From assembly GCA_910585215.1 (NCBI GenBank), contig CAJUDQ010000007.1, positions 43,084-107,083 on the forward strand: DNA of 64,000 bases, given 5' to 3'. Positions 44,120 through 52,714 of the stretch are shown in pieces. This stretch comes from an uncultured Lachnospiraceae bacterium (GTDB lineage: Bacteria > Bacillota > Clostridia > Lachnospirales > Lachnospiraceae). Every line of letters starts with the position of its first letter. Position 1 is the first letter of the stretch. Below the pieces are notes generated by a model. The model did not search any database, was not told the DNA's origin, and was given only the letters and a program-made list of their open reading frames with translations. The position numbers and the translations under genes were made by a program.

Positions 44120-45634
44120 ATGACTTTTACCATTCATCTCAACGAAAAACGAATTATGGGAAAAAGAAACCCCATGATTTATGGACACTTTATTGAACAT
44201 TTTCACAGACAGATTTATGATGGTATTTATGACCCTGAAAATCCCCTTTCAGACGAAGACGGCTTTCGTACAGATATTATAAAGGCAATGAAAAAGATAC
44301 AGATTCCAATTCTGCGCTGGCCGGGTGGATGTTTTGTTTCATCGTATCACTGGAAAGATGCCGTAGGAAAAGACAGAAAACCTTTTTTTGACAAGGCATG
44401 GCGGGTGGAAGACCCAAATTCCTTTGGCACTGACGAATATATAAAACTGTGCAGAAAACTGAAATGTGAACCTTATATCTGTACAAATGCAGGAACCGGA
44501 ACTGCGGAAGAGATGAGCGACTGGGTAGAATACTGCAATCTGGAACAGGAAGGCAAATATGCAAAACAGAGAATTGAAAATGGCTGTCAAGAACCTTATA
44601 AAGTAAAGTATTGGAGCATTGGAAATGAAAATTATGGAAGCTGGGAAATCGGAGCAAAAAGTGCCGACGAATGGGGGAGACTGGTACGGGAAGCAGCAAA
44701 AATGATAAAACATGTTGACCCTGAAACAGAACTGTCCGCTGCAGCCCTTCCTGACATTGACTGGAATATAAATCTCCTGAAAAACTGCGGCGCATATCTT
44801 AACTGGATATCACTTCATGGTTACTGGGATATGGTGCCGGAACACAATGAGCTGGCAGATTATGAACAGTGTATGGCCTTTACTTCCGGGATTGACCGTA
44901 CTGTGCAGGATGTGCGTGGAATACTTACAGCACTTCATCTTGAAAAAAAGATAAAGATTGCGTTTGATGAATGGAACCTTCGAAGCTGGCATCACCCGAA
45001 TGTGCATACTGTAGAGCAGGGGAGAGATAAAAAAGATTATATTGACCCGCGGGATAAAAATGATGACAATTCATCTTACACAATGGCAGATGCGGTTTTT
45101 ACTGCATGTTTTCTAAATGCGATGAATCGAAACTGTGATATTGTGGGAATGGCAAATTTCGCACCGGTGCTAAATACCCGCGGGTGTATATACAGCTATA
45201 AAGACGGTATTGTGCTTAGAAGTACTTATCATGTATTTGATTTGTATGTAAATTATCTGGGAGATACAGTGATTGATTTATGGGCAGAAAATGAAATTCC
45301 AATGATTACGGTAAAACATAAATATGGTAATATAATATCTGTAGAGCAGGTGGATATACTGGCAACAAAATGGCAGAACAAGGCTGGCATGGCAATTGCT
45401 GCAGTAAATAAACATCAGACAGAAGCTCAGGTATTAAAAATATATACTGGAACAGAAAAAGCTGTATTCAATGTGGTAATGTATAGTATATGTGGAAATA
45501 CAGAGGATTCTTATAATGATATTAACAGAAATGAAGTGTCTATTATAAAATCCGAAGTTGGAAAATGCAGTGCGGAACTGACAGTTGAGCTGAAACCACA
45601 TTCGGTGAATATAATACAGCTTTTAAGAAACTAA
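44120..45634 (+). CDS. Alpha-L-arabinofuranosidase, GH51
   Basis: This releases terminal alpha-L-arabinofuranose from arabinan and arabinoxylan oligosaccharides. At 504 residues with no signal peptide it is cytoplasmic, acting on imported oligosaccharides. The GH51 landmarks are YGHFIEHFHRQIYDGIYD at the N-terminus, RWPGGCFVSSYHWKDAVG, the acid/base Glu in WSIGNENYGSWEIG (about 172-185) and the nucleophile Glu in IAFDEWNLRSWH (about 284-295). A C-terminal beta domain completes the fold. AGGAGG lies eight bases upstream. Together with xfp it points to pentose fermentation. Confidence 0.96.
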   Translation: MTFTIHLNEKRIMGKRNPMIYGHFIEHFHRQIYDGIYDPENPLSDEDGFRTDIIKAMKKIQIPILRWPGGCFVSSYHWKDAVGKDRKPFFDKAWRVEDPNSFGTDEYIKLCRKLKCEPYICTNAGTGTAEEMSDWVEYCNLEQEGKYAKQRIENGCQEPYKVKYWSIGNENYGSWEIGAKSADEWGRLVREAAKMIKHVDPETELSAAALPDIDWNINLLKNCGAYLNWISLHGYWDMVPEHNELADYEQCMAFTSGIDRTVQDVRGILTALHLEKKIKIAFDEWNLRSWHHPNVHTVEQGRDKKDYIDPRDKNDDNSSYTMADAVFTACFLNAMNRNCDIVGMANFAPVLNTRGCIYSYKDGIVLRSTYHVFDLYVNYLGDTVIDLWAENEIPMITVKHKYGNIISVEQVDILATKWQNKAGMAIAAVNKHQTEAQVLKIYTGTEKAVFNVVMYSICGNTEDSYNDINRNEVSIIKSEVGKCSAELTVELKPHSVNIIQLLRN

Positions 45635-45649
45635 CTAAGAAAAAGCAGA

Positions 45650-45743
45650 GGCTGTTGCAAAAACAGCTTCAGACACAATACATATGTTACAGTTCCCTGT
45701 TGATAAACAATATATTGTGTCTGACTATTATTTTGCAACAGCC
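45650..45743. repeat. GGCTGTTGCAAAA-ended palindromic element, copy 2
   Basis: GGCTGTTGCAAAA at 45650-45662 is inverted as TTTTGCAACAGCC at 45731-45743. An inner stem GACACAATA.../TATTGTGTC closes around GATAAAC. It is a close relative of the element at 22772-22866, again between convergent genes, where it can terminate both. There is no coding capacity. Confidence 0.8.
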
Positions 45744-45891
45744 ACACTCTTTCTAATTCCCTTAATTAATAATTTTATTAATATATTATAATACTTATAC
45801 ATTCTTTTACAATTATATTTCTTTATTATTTTATATTTATATCATACAATACATTTCATCCTGACATATTTATAAAAACTCTTTATAGAAA

Positions 45892-46335
45892 TTAACTCTC
45901 CTCCACCACAGCCACTTCCTGATTTCCCTTTGCTGCGTTCTCAAGTGCTGCCCTGACAAGCCTCACAAAATTTTTTCCCGAATTGCTTGCCCCTGTCACA
46001 GCATCCACCTTTTCAATATCCTGATTCTCTACAAGCTGTGCCGCATATTTTCTGGTATACTCATTTGGATATGTTCCCTGAGCACTTTTCATTCGATTCA
46101 TATATCCATTATCCCACGACTTGATATATCCGCTGTAATCCTTTGCATTAAACTCCACCGATATAATATGATTATTCTTAATCAAAATACACACATATTC
46201 CTTATACCCATGACTGTAATCCGCCATCTGTGCTGTATAATATCCATCTTTATATCCTCTCCCGTCCCTGCAGCCAGATAAAATCACACAAATCAGCAGC
46301 ACTGCAACTGTTATATACTTACCTTTTCTTTTCAT
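45892..46335 (-). CDS. FMN-binding-domain lipoprotein
   Basis: This 147-residue exported lipoprotein has a lipobox LSGC (Cys22) after a hydrophobic signal, followed by one FMN-binding domain of the RnfG/NqrC/PplA type. DGYYTAQMADYSHGYKEYVCILIKNNHIISVEFNAKDYSGYIKS is the domain core, and DAVTGASNSGKNF is the site where FMN is attached to Thr in the family (by a flavin transferase). It lies directly after a chemoreceptor, overlapping or 8 nt away depending on start; I use ATG 46335 behind AAGGAG rather than GTG 46347. It probably carries electrons outside the membrane. Confidence 0.85.
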   Translation of the reverse strand: MKRKGKYITVAVLLICVILSGCRDGRGYKDGYYTAQMADYSHGYKEYVCILIKNNHIISVEFNAKDYSGYIKSWDNGYMNRMKSAQGTYPNEYTRKYAAQLVENQDIEKVDAVTGASNSGKNFVRLVRAALENAAKGNQEVAVVEES

Positions 46336-46343
46336 TTTTTCTG

Positions 46344-48317
46344 TCACTCCTTAATCTTTACCTGCTCCACCAGTTCCCTCAATATCTGCGCTTGATTTAA
46401 AAATTCCTTGCAGCTGTTAGTTGTATTCTCTGCTGTCTTTATATTATTTTCCGCAATATCTCCCACAGAACCTATCTCTTTTCTTACTTCCTCTGCCGCC
46501 ATATGTTGCTTATCAATTACCTTTTCCAGACTTTCAGTAATCATTGCAAACTGGTCTGTTGTTTCCTTAATCTGCCTGAGTGAAGATGCTGTGAGATTTA
46601 CCATAGTTACTCCCTCTCTGATAGCACCTTGTGTATGATTAATAATTTCTGCCGTCTGCACCGACGCATCTGCTGATTGCTGAGCCAGCACGCCTATCTG
46701 CTCGGAAACTACTGCAAATCCTCTTCCATGTTCTCCTGCTCTTGCTGCCTCTATCGATGCATTTAATGCCAGCAGACTTGTTTCAGAAGAAATTTCCTCA
46801 ATCATTCTGCTAATCTTAACAATCTCTTGCATATTTCTGTCAATTTCCTCCATACTCCTTACCATTTCCTGCATTTCTTCCGTACTTTGCCGCACCTTCT
46901 TTTCCGTCTCATCTGCCGACTGATTTACCTTTCTTGCATTGTCCATAATTGTTCCAATATTGTCATCAATCACATTCATACTCTGTTTTAGACGTTCAAT
47001 GGCTTTTTTCTGAACATCTGACCCCTGATAAAGTTTTTCGGTATATATTGTCACTTCTTTTGTGTTTTCTGATACCTCCACAGAAGTATAATTCATTGCC
47101 TTCATATTTCGATTCAAAGCAGCAACAATCGTATCAAGAGCTTCCTGCAAAGCTCGAAAATCTCCTGAAAAATGATAGTCTGTCTCCACTGTATAATTTC
47201 CGTCTGATAATTCCTGAAGAACATATTTGATATTTGTAATATATTCTTTTAAACTATGTATGGTTTTTGACAAAGCTGTTGTCAACACTTCCAGCTCATC
47301 ACCACTGTCTATTACAGAAATTTCTGTTGTCAAATCTCCCTCTGCCAGCTTTTTAAGACGCTGTGTGGCAGTCTTGAGCGAATTTGTCATTTCTGCTACT
47401 GTTTTCTTGATAATTTGAAGAGAAAGAAGTATAAAAACAACCGTTATCACAATACATACCGCTACTGCTGCCTTTGCTTCTCCTGTAAATTCAGTCTTTG
47501 GAACATCTATCACAACCGCCCAGTTTGTTCCTGCTACAGGTGAAAATCCCATATAATAGTTTACTCCATTCAACCTAGCTGTATCCGAGCCGGTCTGCCC
47601 GTGAATAATTCGCTGAAACAGTTCCTGATTTTCCTGATTATTATAAAGTGCAAAAACATTCTCACCTGTTTCTATTTTTTTCGTTTCTCTGTCACAAATC
47701 ACAGTGCCTTTTTCATCAATCATATAACAGCTTCCCGTTTCTCCCAGACTGATGCTGCCAATGACATCATTCAACAAATCATACTTGTAACTTCCTACCG
47801 CGTAATATTGAATTTCCTTTTCAATTGTCACAGGAACAATAACTGCAAGCTGAATTACTCCTTTTTCTGAATAAGGTTTTCCAATCACTCTGTTTCCTGT
47901 CTCCTGAATCAATTTATAATATTCCTTATTCTTTATTTCTGACGGAGCATTGTTATCTCCTGCATAAATACTTCCGTCTGTATGATACACTCCAAGCCAT
48001 ACAAACTCAATTTCATTTTCTCTGTCTGACAAAAACTGTTTCACAGCCTCCTTATTTTCCGCTGTCAAACTGTCTGTAAGCACAGAATCTGCCGATATTC
48101 GATACATCTGTTCAGACAGTTGATGAAGGTTTGAGCTGATATTTTGCGATGCCACCCTTGCCATAGGCTGCATGGCATCAAGCATGGTGTTGTTTACAAC
48201 AAAAAAATTTGCCACTGCCATAATCAATGTAATTGCTATTCCCAAACAAATAAGCACAGCTACCACACAGGAAATAATTTTATCCTTAATACTGCTCTTT
48301 CTTTTTAACTTCCTCAT
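46344..48317 (-). CDS. Methyl-accepting chemotaxis protein with double Cache-type sensor
   Basis: This 657-residue receptor has TM1 at about 15-40 and an extracellular dCache-like domain of about 240 residues (VWLGVYHTDGSIYAGD..., YYAVGSYKYDLLNDVIGSISLGETGSCYMIDEKG...NYYMGFSPVAGTNWAVVIDVP). TM2 follows at about 285-308, then HAMP and linker helices and the signalling tip ISSETSLLALNASIEAARAGEHGRGFAVVSEQIG. Its stop overlaps the next gene region, so it forms a two-gene unit with an FMN-binding lipoprotein. The ligand is unknown. GGAG precedes the ATG. Confidence 0.94.
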   Translation of the reverse strand: MRKLKRKSSIKDKIISCVVAVLICLGIAITLIMAVANFFVVNNTMLDAMQPMARVASQNISSNLHQLSEQMYRISADSVLTDSLTAENKEAVKQFLSDRENEIEFVWLGVYHTDGSIYAGDNNAPSEIKNKEYYKLIQETGNRVIGKPYSEKGVIQLAVIVPVTIEKEIQYYAVGSYKYDLLNDVIGSISLGETGSCYMIDEKGTVICDRETKKIETGENVFALYNNQENQELFQRIIHGQTGSDTARLNGVNYYMGFSPVAGTNWAVVIDVPKTEFTGEAKAAVAVCIVITVVFILLSLQIIKKTVAEMTNSLKTATQRLKKLAEGDLTTEISVIDSGDELEVLTTALSKTIHSLKEYITNIKYVLQELSDGNYTVETDYHFSGDFRALQEALDTIVAALNRNMKAMNYTSVEVSENTKEVTIYTEKLYQGSDVQKKAIERLKQSMNVIDDNIGTIMDNARKVNQSADETEKKVRQSTEEMQEMVRSMEEIDRNMQEIVKISRMIEEISSETSLLALNASIEAARAGEHGRGFAVVSEQIGVLAQQSADASVQTAEIINHTQGAIREGVTMVNLTASSLRQIKETTDQFAMITESLEKVIDKQHMAAEEVRKEIGSVGDIAENNIKTAENTTNSCKEFLNQAQILRELVEQVKIKE

Positions 48318-48534
48318 AAATAAATCTCCATTCTATCAAATTCCAGCAAGAATACTCCCACTTTTTTAAGTGGTGAATAGTTTACTTCTATAGAAAATGA
48401 CTCTGCATTTCCTATTATATTGCTTTTGAATAACAGATATATTCCGCTTATTTCATATTGTATTTGAAAGTATATCAAAAAAATATCTTCCCTTCAACCA
48501 AAATTACCCACAATCAAGGAAATTTATTTCTTTC

Positions 48535-48563
48535 TTGATTCTTTTCCTTTTTTGATTTATTAT
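48535..48563 (+). promoter_or_regulatory. niaR promoter
   Basis: TTGATT (48535-48540), a 17-bp spacer and TATTAT (48558-48563), 37 nt before the niaR ATG. Confidence 0.65.
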
Positions 48564-48599
48564 TAAAATACTATAAACAATAAATGTTGGAGGTTCCCA

Positions 48600-49166
48600 A
48601 TGGAAGGTGAAAAAAGAAGAGAAGAAATCATATCCTATTTAACCAAATCGGCTCAGCCCATATCGGGCACAGAGCTTGCCAGAAGTTTTCATGTCAGCCG
48701 TCAGGTCATCGTTCAGGACATAGCGCTTTTACGCGCCACAAATAAAAATATATTAAGCACCAATCGGGGATACATACTTTACAATCCAAAAAATCCTCTC
48801 TCTGGTGCAAAAAGAATCCTCCCTGTGTTCCATACTTCAGACAGAATCAGAGAGGAGTTATACACCATTGTAGATTATGGCGGCAAGGTATTGGATGTTG
48901 TAGTAGAGCACGAAGTTTATGGTCAGATTACCGCAGATTTATTTTTAAAAAATCGTGGAGATGTAGATGATTTTATGGAAAAGCTGTTAAAAAACAATTC
49001 CAATCCCTTAAATATTCTGACAAACGGAGAACACTATCACACAATTGAAGCCGAATCGGAAGAAATTCTTGATATGATAGAAGAAAAGCTTTCAAAAAAA
49101 GGCTTTCTGGTAATTATTGATAAACAGCCCAGTCAATTCCCGGATAAAGTTCTCCTGTCCGAATAA
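48600..49166 (+). CDS. niaR: Niacin-responsive transcriptional repressor NiaR
   Basis: NiaR represses NAD synthesis and niacin uptake genes when niacin is present. The 188 residues have an N-terminal HTH_11 domain (about 5-60, REEIISYLTKSAQPISGTELARSFHVSRQVIVQDIALLRA) and a C-terminal 3H domain whose three His-containing motifs are VFHTSDRI, VEHEVYG and TNGEHYHTIE. GGAGG lies six bases before the ATG. No niacin transporter or nad gene is adjacent, so its targets are elsewhere. Its last 53 bp overlap the convergent gene on the other strand. Confidence 0.92.
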   Translation: MEGEKRREEIISYLTKSAQPISGTELARSFHVSRQVIVQDIALLRATNKNILSTNRGYILYNPKNPLSGAKRILPVFHTSDRIREELYTIVDYGGKVLDVVVEHEVYGQITADLFLKNRGDVDDFMEKLLKNNSNPLNILTNGEHYHTIEAESEEILDMIEEKLSKKGFLVIIDKQPSQFPDKVLLSE

Positions 49167-49584
49167 AATACTCTACTGCTTTTATACCCGCTTCAATATC
49201 CTGAATTGCAAAACACTTTTCTATTGGCGATTGACCTCCACTTGTAAGTGGTGACCACTTTTCTGTATCAGAAAAATCAGCATTATATGTATCAGGAAAA
49301 TCAGCATTATAACAACAATATTCTTCTTCAGACATATAGGCAAGTGACAGCCATTCCCCATCGCACACTACCTCCAGCCAGTCATCCTCGCCATAAGGAA
49401 TCAGAGATAAATAAATCTCTATTCCTTCTGGTATTTCCTTTAATATTTTCGAAATAACCTCTTCTGTGATTTCATCTTCCTCATACTCTTCGTCATTAGG
49501 ATAATACGAAATATGCTTCAATTTTATTTCCTGATGGTCAAATTCAGGAATGATATCTTTTTTTGGTATAATTTTAAATGACAT
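49114..49584 (-). CDS. Small acidic protein, possibly Imm1-like immunity protein
   Basis: This is a 156-residue soluble, acidic protein. The end, SPIEKCFAIQDIEAGIKAVEYFIRTGELYPGIDWAVYQ, resembles the Imm1 immunity family, which ends in TG-x4-P-x-I-x-W. No toxin gene is visible nearby, so this is only a fold suggestion. A perfect-looking tandem duplication YNADFPDT/YNADFSDT (24 bp, about residues 91-106) is present. GGAGG lies seven bases before the ATG. The 3' end overlaps niaR by 53 bp in the antisense direction, so the two transcripts can pair. Confidence 0.6.
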   Translation of the reverse strand: MSFKIIPKKDIIPEFDHQEIKLKHISYYPNDEEYEEDEITEEVISKILKEIPEGIEIYLSLIPYGEDDWLEVVCDGEWLSLAYMSEEEYCCYNADFPDTYNADFSDTEKWSPLTSGGQSPIEKCFAIQDIEAGIKAVEYFIRTGELYPGIDWAVYQ

Positions 49585-49892
49585 ATTTTTTCCTCCTGAT
49601 TATAAAAATATATTAATATTCTATCATAATGAAGTACACTTTGCATGCACGGGTCATCCAACTTAATTTAACAACATTTTATCATATTTATTATGGAAAA
49701 ACCACCATAACCTTCCTGAATTTTCCTGTTTGCATTTTTTTCATATTTTTGTCTGTAATTTTCATATGTATATTTTTTACATTTTCACTTCTGTTTTTGA
49801 CACAGATAAAAAGTTTCTGAAAAAATAATAAATTTCAGTTGCAAATCCTTTTTTATTGTGCTAAACTACCCCTGCATGACAATACATCTGTC

Positions 49893-49921
49893 TTGTCAGA
49901 ACATATATTTTATTATATTAA
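49893..49921 (+). promoter_or_regulatory. Promoter of the PTS IIC-like gene
   Basis: TTGTCA (49893-49898), a 17-bp spacer and TATTAA (49916-49921), 30 nt before the ATG. The rest of the 49585-49892 gap is AT-rich with no gene seen. Confidence 0.65.
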
Positions 49922-49951
49922 TTTTATCAACGATAGAAAAGAGGATTTAAA

Positions 49952-51013
49952 ATGGATAAGTTAAAAGCTTTTCTAAAGAAAAAGGATATTGAATTATCTG
50001 CCAAAAGATATGGCATCGATGCATTAGGAGCCATGGCACAGGGGCTATTCGCTTCACTTTTAATCGGAACCATTATCTCCACTATAGGCGAACAGGCAGG
50101 ACTGGAATTTTTAATAAAAATTGGTACATATGCCAAAGCCGCCACTGGACCTGCTATGGCAATTGCGATTGGATATGCACTTCACTGTCCGGCGCTTGTT
50201 TTATTTTCACTGGCTGCTGTTGGAGCCGCTACCAATGAGCTTGGAGGCGCAGGCGGACCTCTTGCTGTACTGGTTGTTACTATATTTGCAGCCGAATTTG
50301 GAAAAATTGTATCCAAGGAGACAAAAATTGACATTATTGTAACACCTTTTGTAACGATTACATCTGGTATTCTTCTTGCCATGTGGTGGGCACCTGCGAT
50401 TGGTACTGCTGCCAGTGCGGTAGGACGTGCCATTATGTGGGCGACTGAGCTTCAACCATTCTTTATGGGTATTATTGTATCTGTGATTGTGGGAATTGCA
50501 CTTACTCTTCCTATCAGCAGCGCTGCTATCTGTGCCGCACTGAGTCTGACAGGCCTTGCCGGTGGAGCAGCACTTGCCGGATGCTGCGCACAGATGGTAG
50601 GCTTTGCTGTTTTGTCTTTTCGTGAAAACAAATGGGGAGGCTTATTTGCTCAGGGAATAGGGACAAGCATGCTTCAGATGGGAAATATTGTAAAAAATCC
50701 ACGTATCTGGCTTCCGGCTATTCTCGCATCTGCTATAATTGGTCCTGTTTCTACCTGTATTTTTAAATTGCAGATGAATGGAGCTGCCGTTGCCTCTGGT
50801 ATGGGCACCTGCGGACTTGTGGGACAAATCGGTGTATATACCGGATGGGCAAACGATGTAGCTTCTGGAATAAAATCTGGGATTACAGCCTTTGACTGGA
50901 CCGGCATGTTGCTTATCTGCTTTATTCTTCCAGCAGTATTGACATGGCTGTTTGGATTATTTTTCAGAAAAATTGGATGGATTAAAGAAAATGATTTAAA
51001 ACTTGATTTATAA
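49952..51013 (+). CDS. PTS EIIC-like membrane protein
   Basis: This 353-residue polytopic protein (nine or so hydrophobic segments) has a Gly/Ala-rich sequence typical of the single-domain EIIC_2-type proteins in Firmicutes (LSAKRYGIDALGAMAQGLFASLLIGTII..., GIGTSMLQMGNIVKNPRIWLPAILASAIIGP...TGWANDVASG). There are no EIIA or EIIB domains or neighbours, so either it borrows general PTS components or it is a PTS-independent relative. The substrate is unknown. GAGG lies about seven bases before the ATG. The MATE gene follows on the same strand after 151 nt. Confidence 0.82.
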   Translation: MDKLKAFLKKKDIELSAKRYGIDALGAMAQGLFASLLIGTIISTIGEQAGLEFLIKIGTYAKAATGPAMAIAIGYALHCPALVLFSLAAVGAATNELGGAGGPLAVLVVTIFAAEFGKIVSKETKIDIIVTPFVTITSGILLAMWWAPAIGTAASAVGRAIMWATELQPFFMGIIVSVIVGIALTLPISSAAICAALSLTGLAGGAALAGCCAQMVGFAVLSFRENKWGGLFAQGIGTSMLQMGNIVKNPRIWLPAILASAIIGPVSTCIFKLQMNGAAVASGMGTCGLVGQIGVYTGWANDVASGIKSGITAFDWTGMLLICFILPAVLTWLFGLFFRKIGWIKENDLKLDL

Positions 51014-51164
51014 ATCATCTACCGTTTTATTTTTTAATGGCTGCCATTTTATAATTTTCAAAATAATTTATTTTCCTATTTACAATTTGGTCAAAAACAG
51101 TTACAATACATTTCTTGAGTATAAATATTTTAAGTACTATTTTACGATAGAAAGGATGAAAACC

Positions 51165-52529
51165 ATGTCAAAAGATACTACCAAAAGTATGACCGAAGGT
51201 CGTCCCTTTGGACTGATTTTGAGCTTTGCCTTCCCTGTTTTTCTCGGCATGCTCTTTCAGCAGCTTTATAGTATGATAGATACCATGATTGTAGGAAAAT
51301 TTTTAGGGGAAGATGCCCTTGGTGCAGTAGGCGCCACCGGTTCCTTAAACTTTTTAATTATCGGCTTCTGTATGGGCGTCTGCAATGGATTTTCCATACC
51401 AGTTGCCCATCAGTTCGGCGCAAAAAAAGAATCCAATTTAAGACGTGTTGTTGCCAACAGTATTTGGCTCTGTATTATTTTTTCCGTTGTGATGACAGTT
51501 ATCACAGTCCTGTTCTGTCGGAATATTCTTTCTTTTATGAATACTCCTGCAGAACTGATTGATGATTCCTATAAATATATTGTTGTTATTTTTGCCGGAA
51601 TCCCTATTGTTTATCTTTATAATATGACAGCTGGAATTATCCGATCTCTTGGAGACAGCAAAACTCCTGTTTATTTTCTGGCTCTTGCCTCTGTAATAAA
51701 CATTGTGCTGGACATCGCATTTATCTGTATTTTTCATACAGGTGTAGAAGGCGCCGCCTATGCAACTGTTATTTCACAGGCTGTTTCAGGAATCTGCTGT
51801 CTGATTTACATGAAAAAAAGATTCCCTATACTTAAAATTTCCAGAGAAGAGCTGTCTTTCGACAAAAACTGGGCACTCAGCTTATGTGGTATGGGCATAC
51901 CAATGGGACTGCAATATTCTGTAACCGCTATTGGAAGTGTTACCTTGCAAACTGCTGTCAACAGCCTTGGAAAATCCTATGTCACTGCAGTTGCTGCCGC
52001 CAAAAAACTCAGTATTATATTCTGCTGTCCATATGATGCTCTTGGCACCACAATGGCTACCTATGCCGGACAAAATATTGGTGCAGGAAAAACAGAAAGA
52101 GTTGGTCCGGGAGTAAAAACAGCTTTCCGGATTGCTCTTGTTTATTCCATTTTTATTTTTGTTGTACTGAATCTTTTTTCTTCAAAGCTTTTATTGCTAT
52201 TTGTAAATGCTGAAAGTACAAAAATCATAAAGGATGCCGGTCTGTACATCTTATTTGGAAGTGCCGCGTACATATTGCTGTCTCTGGTAAACATTGTAAG
52301 ATTTACGATTCAGGGACTTGGCTTTGGCAAATTTGCCATACTTTCCGGTTTTCTTGAAATGGTCGCAAGAACCGTTGCTTCCTTTGGACTTGTTCCATTT
52401 CTGGGATATATCGGTGTCTGTCTTGCAGACCCCCTTGCATGGCTGTTTGCAGACTGTTTTCTTATTCCGGCATATTTCAGATGCATCCGAATCTGTAAAA
52501 AACATCTGGAAGAAACCCAAAATAATTGA
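51165..52529 (+). CDS. MATE-family efflux transporter
   Basis: This 454-residue membrane protein has 12 predicted helices and the MATE landmarks: FGLILSFAFPVFLGMLFQQLYSMIDTMIVGKFLGEDALGAVGATGSLNFLI at the start and a repeat of the fold after about residue 240 (GIPMGLQYSVTAIGSVTLQTAVNSLG...YAGQNIGAGK). Members export drugs or metabolites with Na+ or H+. AAAGG lies nine bases before ATG 51165; the open frame extends 54 codons upstream through AT-rich non-coding-looking sequence and is not used. It ends near a palindromic terminator element. Confidence 0.93.
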   Translation: MSKDTTKSMTEGRPFGLILSFAFPVFLGMLFQQLYSMIDTMIVGKFLGEDALGAVGATGSLNFLIIGFCMGVCNGFSIPVAHQFGAKKESNLRRVVANSIWLCIIFSVVMTVITVLFCRNILSFMNTPAELIDDSYKYIVVIFAGIPIVYLYNMTAGIIRSLGDSKTPVYFLALASVINIVLDIAFICIFHTGVEGAAYATVISQAVSGICCLIYMKKRFPILKISREELSFDKNWALSLCGMGIPMGLQYSVTAIGSVTLQTAVNSLGKSYVTAVAAAKKLSIIFCCPYDALGTTMATYAGQNIGAGKTERVGPGVKTAFRIALVYSIFIFVVLNLFSSKLLLLFVNAESTKIIKDAGLYILFGSAAYILLSLVNIVRFTIQGLGFGKFAILSGFLEMVARTVASFGLVPFLGYIGVCLADPLAWLFADCFLIPAYFRCIRICKKHLEETQNN

Positions 52530-52571
52530 CAGGAAAAATACTTATCTGTTGTTTATATTTATTACAAAATA

Positions 52572-52662
52572 AAGTGGCTGTAAAAGAAATTTTAATATCG
52601 AACATAACACTATCTATTTAGATATCAGTTATTTTCAAAATAAAATCTTTTTACAGCCACTT
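52572..52662. repeat. GTGGCTGT-ended palindromic element and terminator
   Basis: AAGTGGCTGTAAAAGA (52572-52587) is inverted as TCTTTTTACAGCCACTT (52646-52662), with a weaker inner AT-rich stem. The size and end sequence match the GGCTGTTGCAAAA elements at 22772 and 45650, and the position between convergent genes (MATE and the coiled-coil gene) is the same. Confidence 0.7.
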
Positions 52663-52714
52663 CTATATCTTAAATCAGACTCCCTCTCTCTATTTTTCAT
52701 ACTTTATATTTTTG

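Noticed and set aside
51003..51164. N-terminal extension of the MATE protein
   Set aside because: The extension is AT-rich, overlaps the end of the PTS-like gene and has no SD, while AAAGG precedes the ATG at 51165 and the family starts there.
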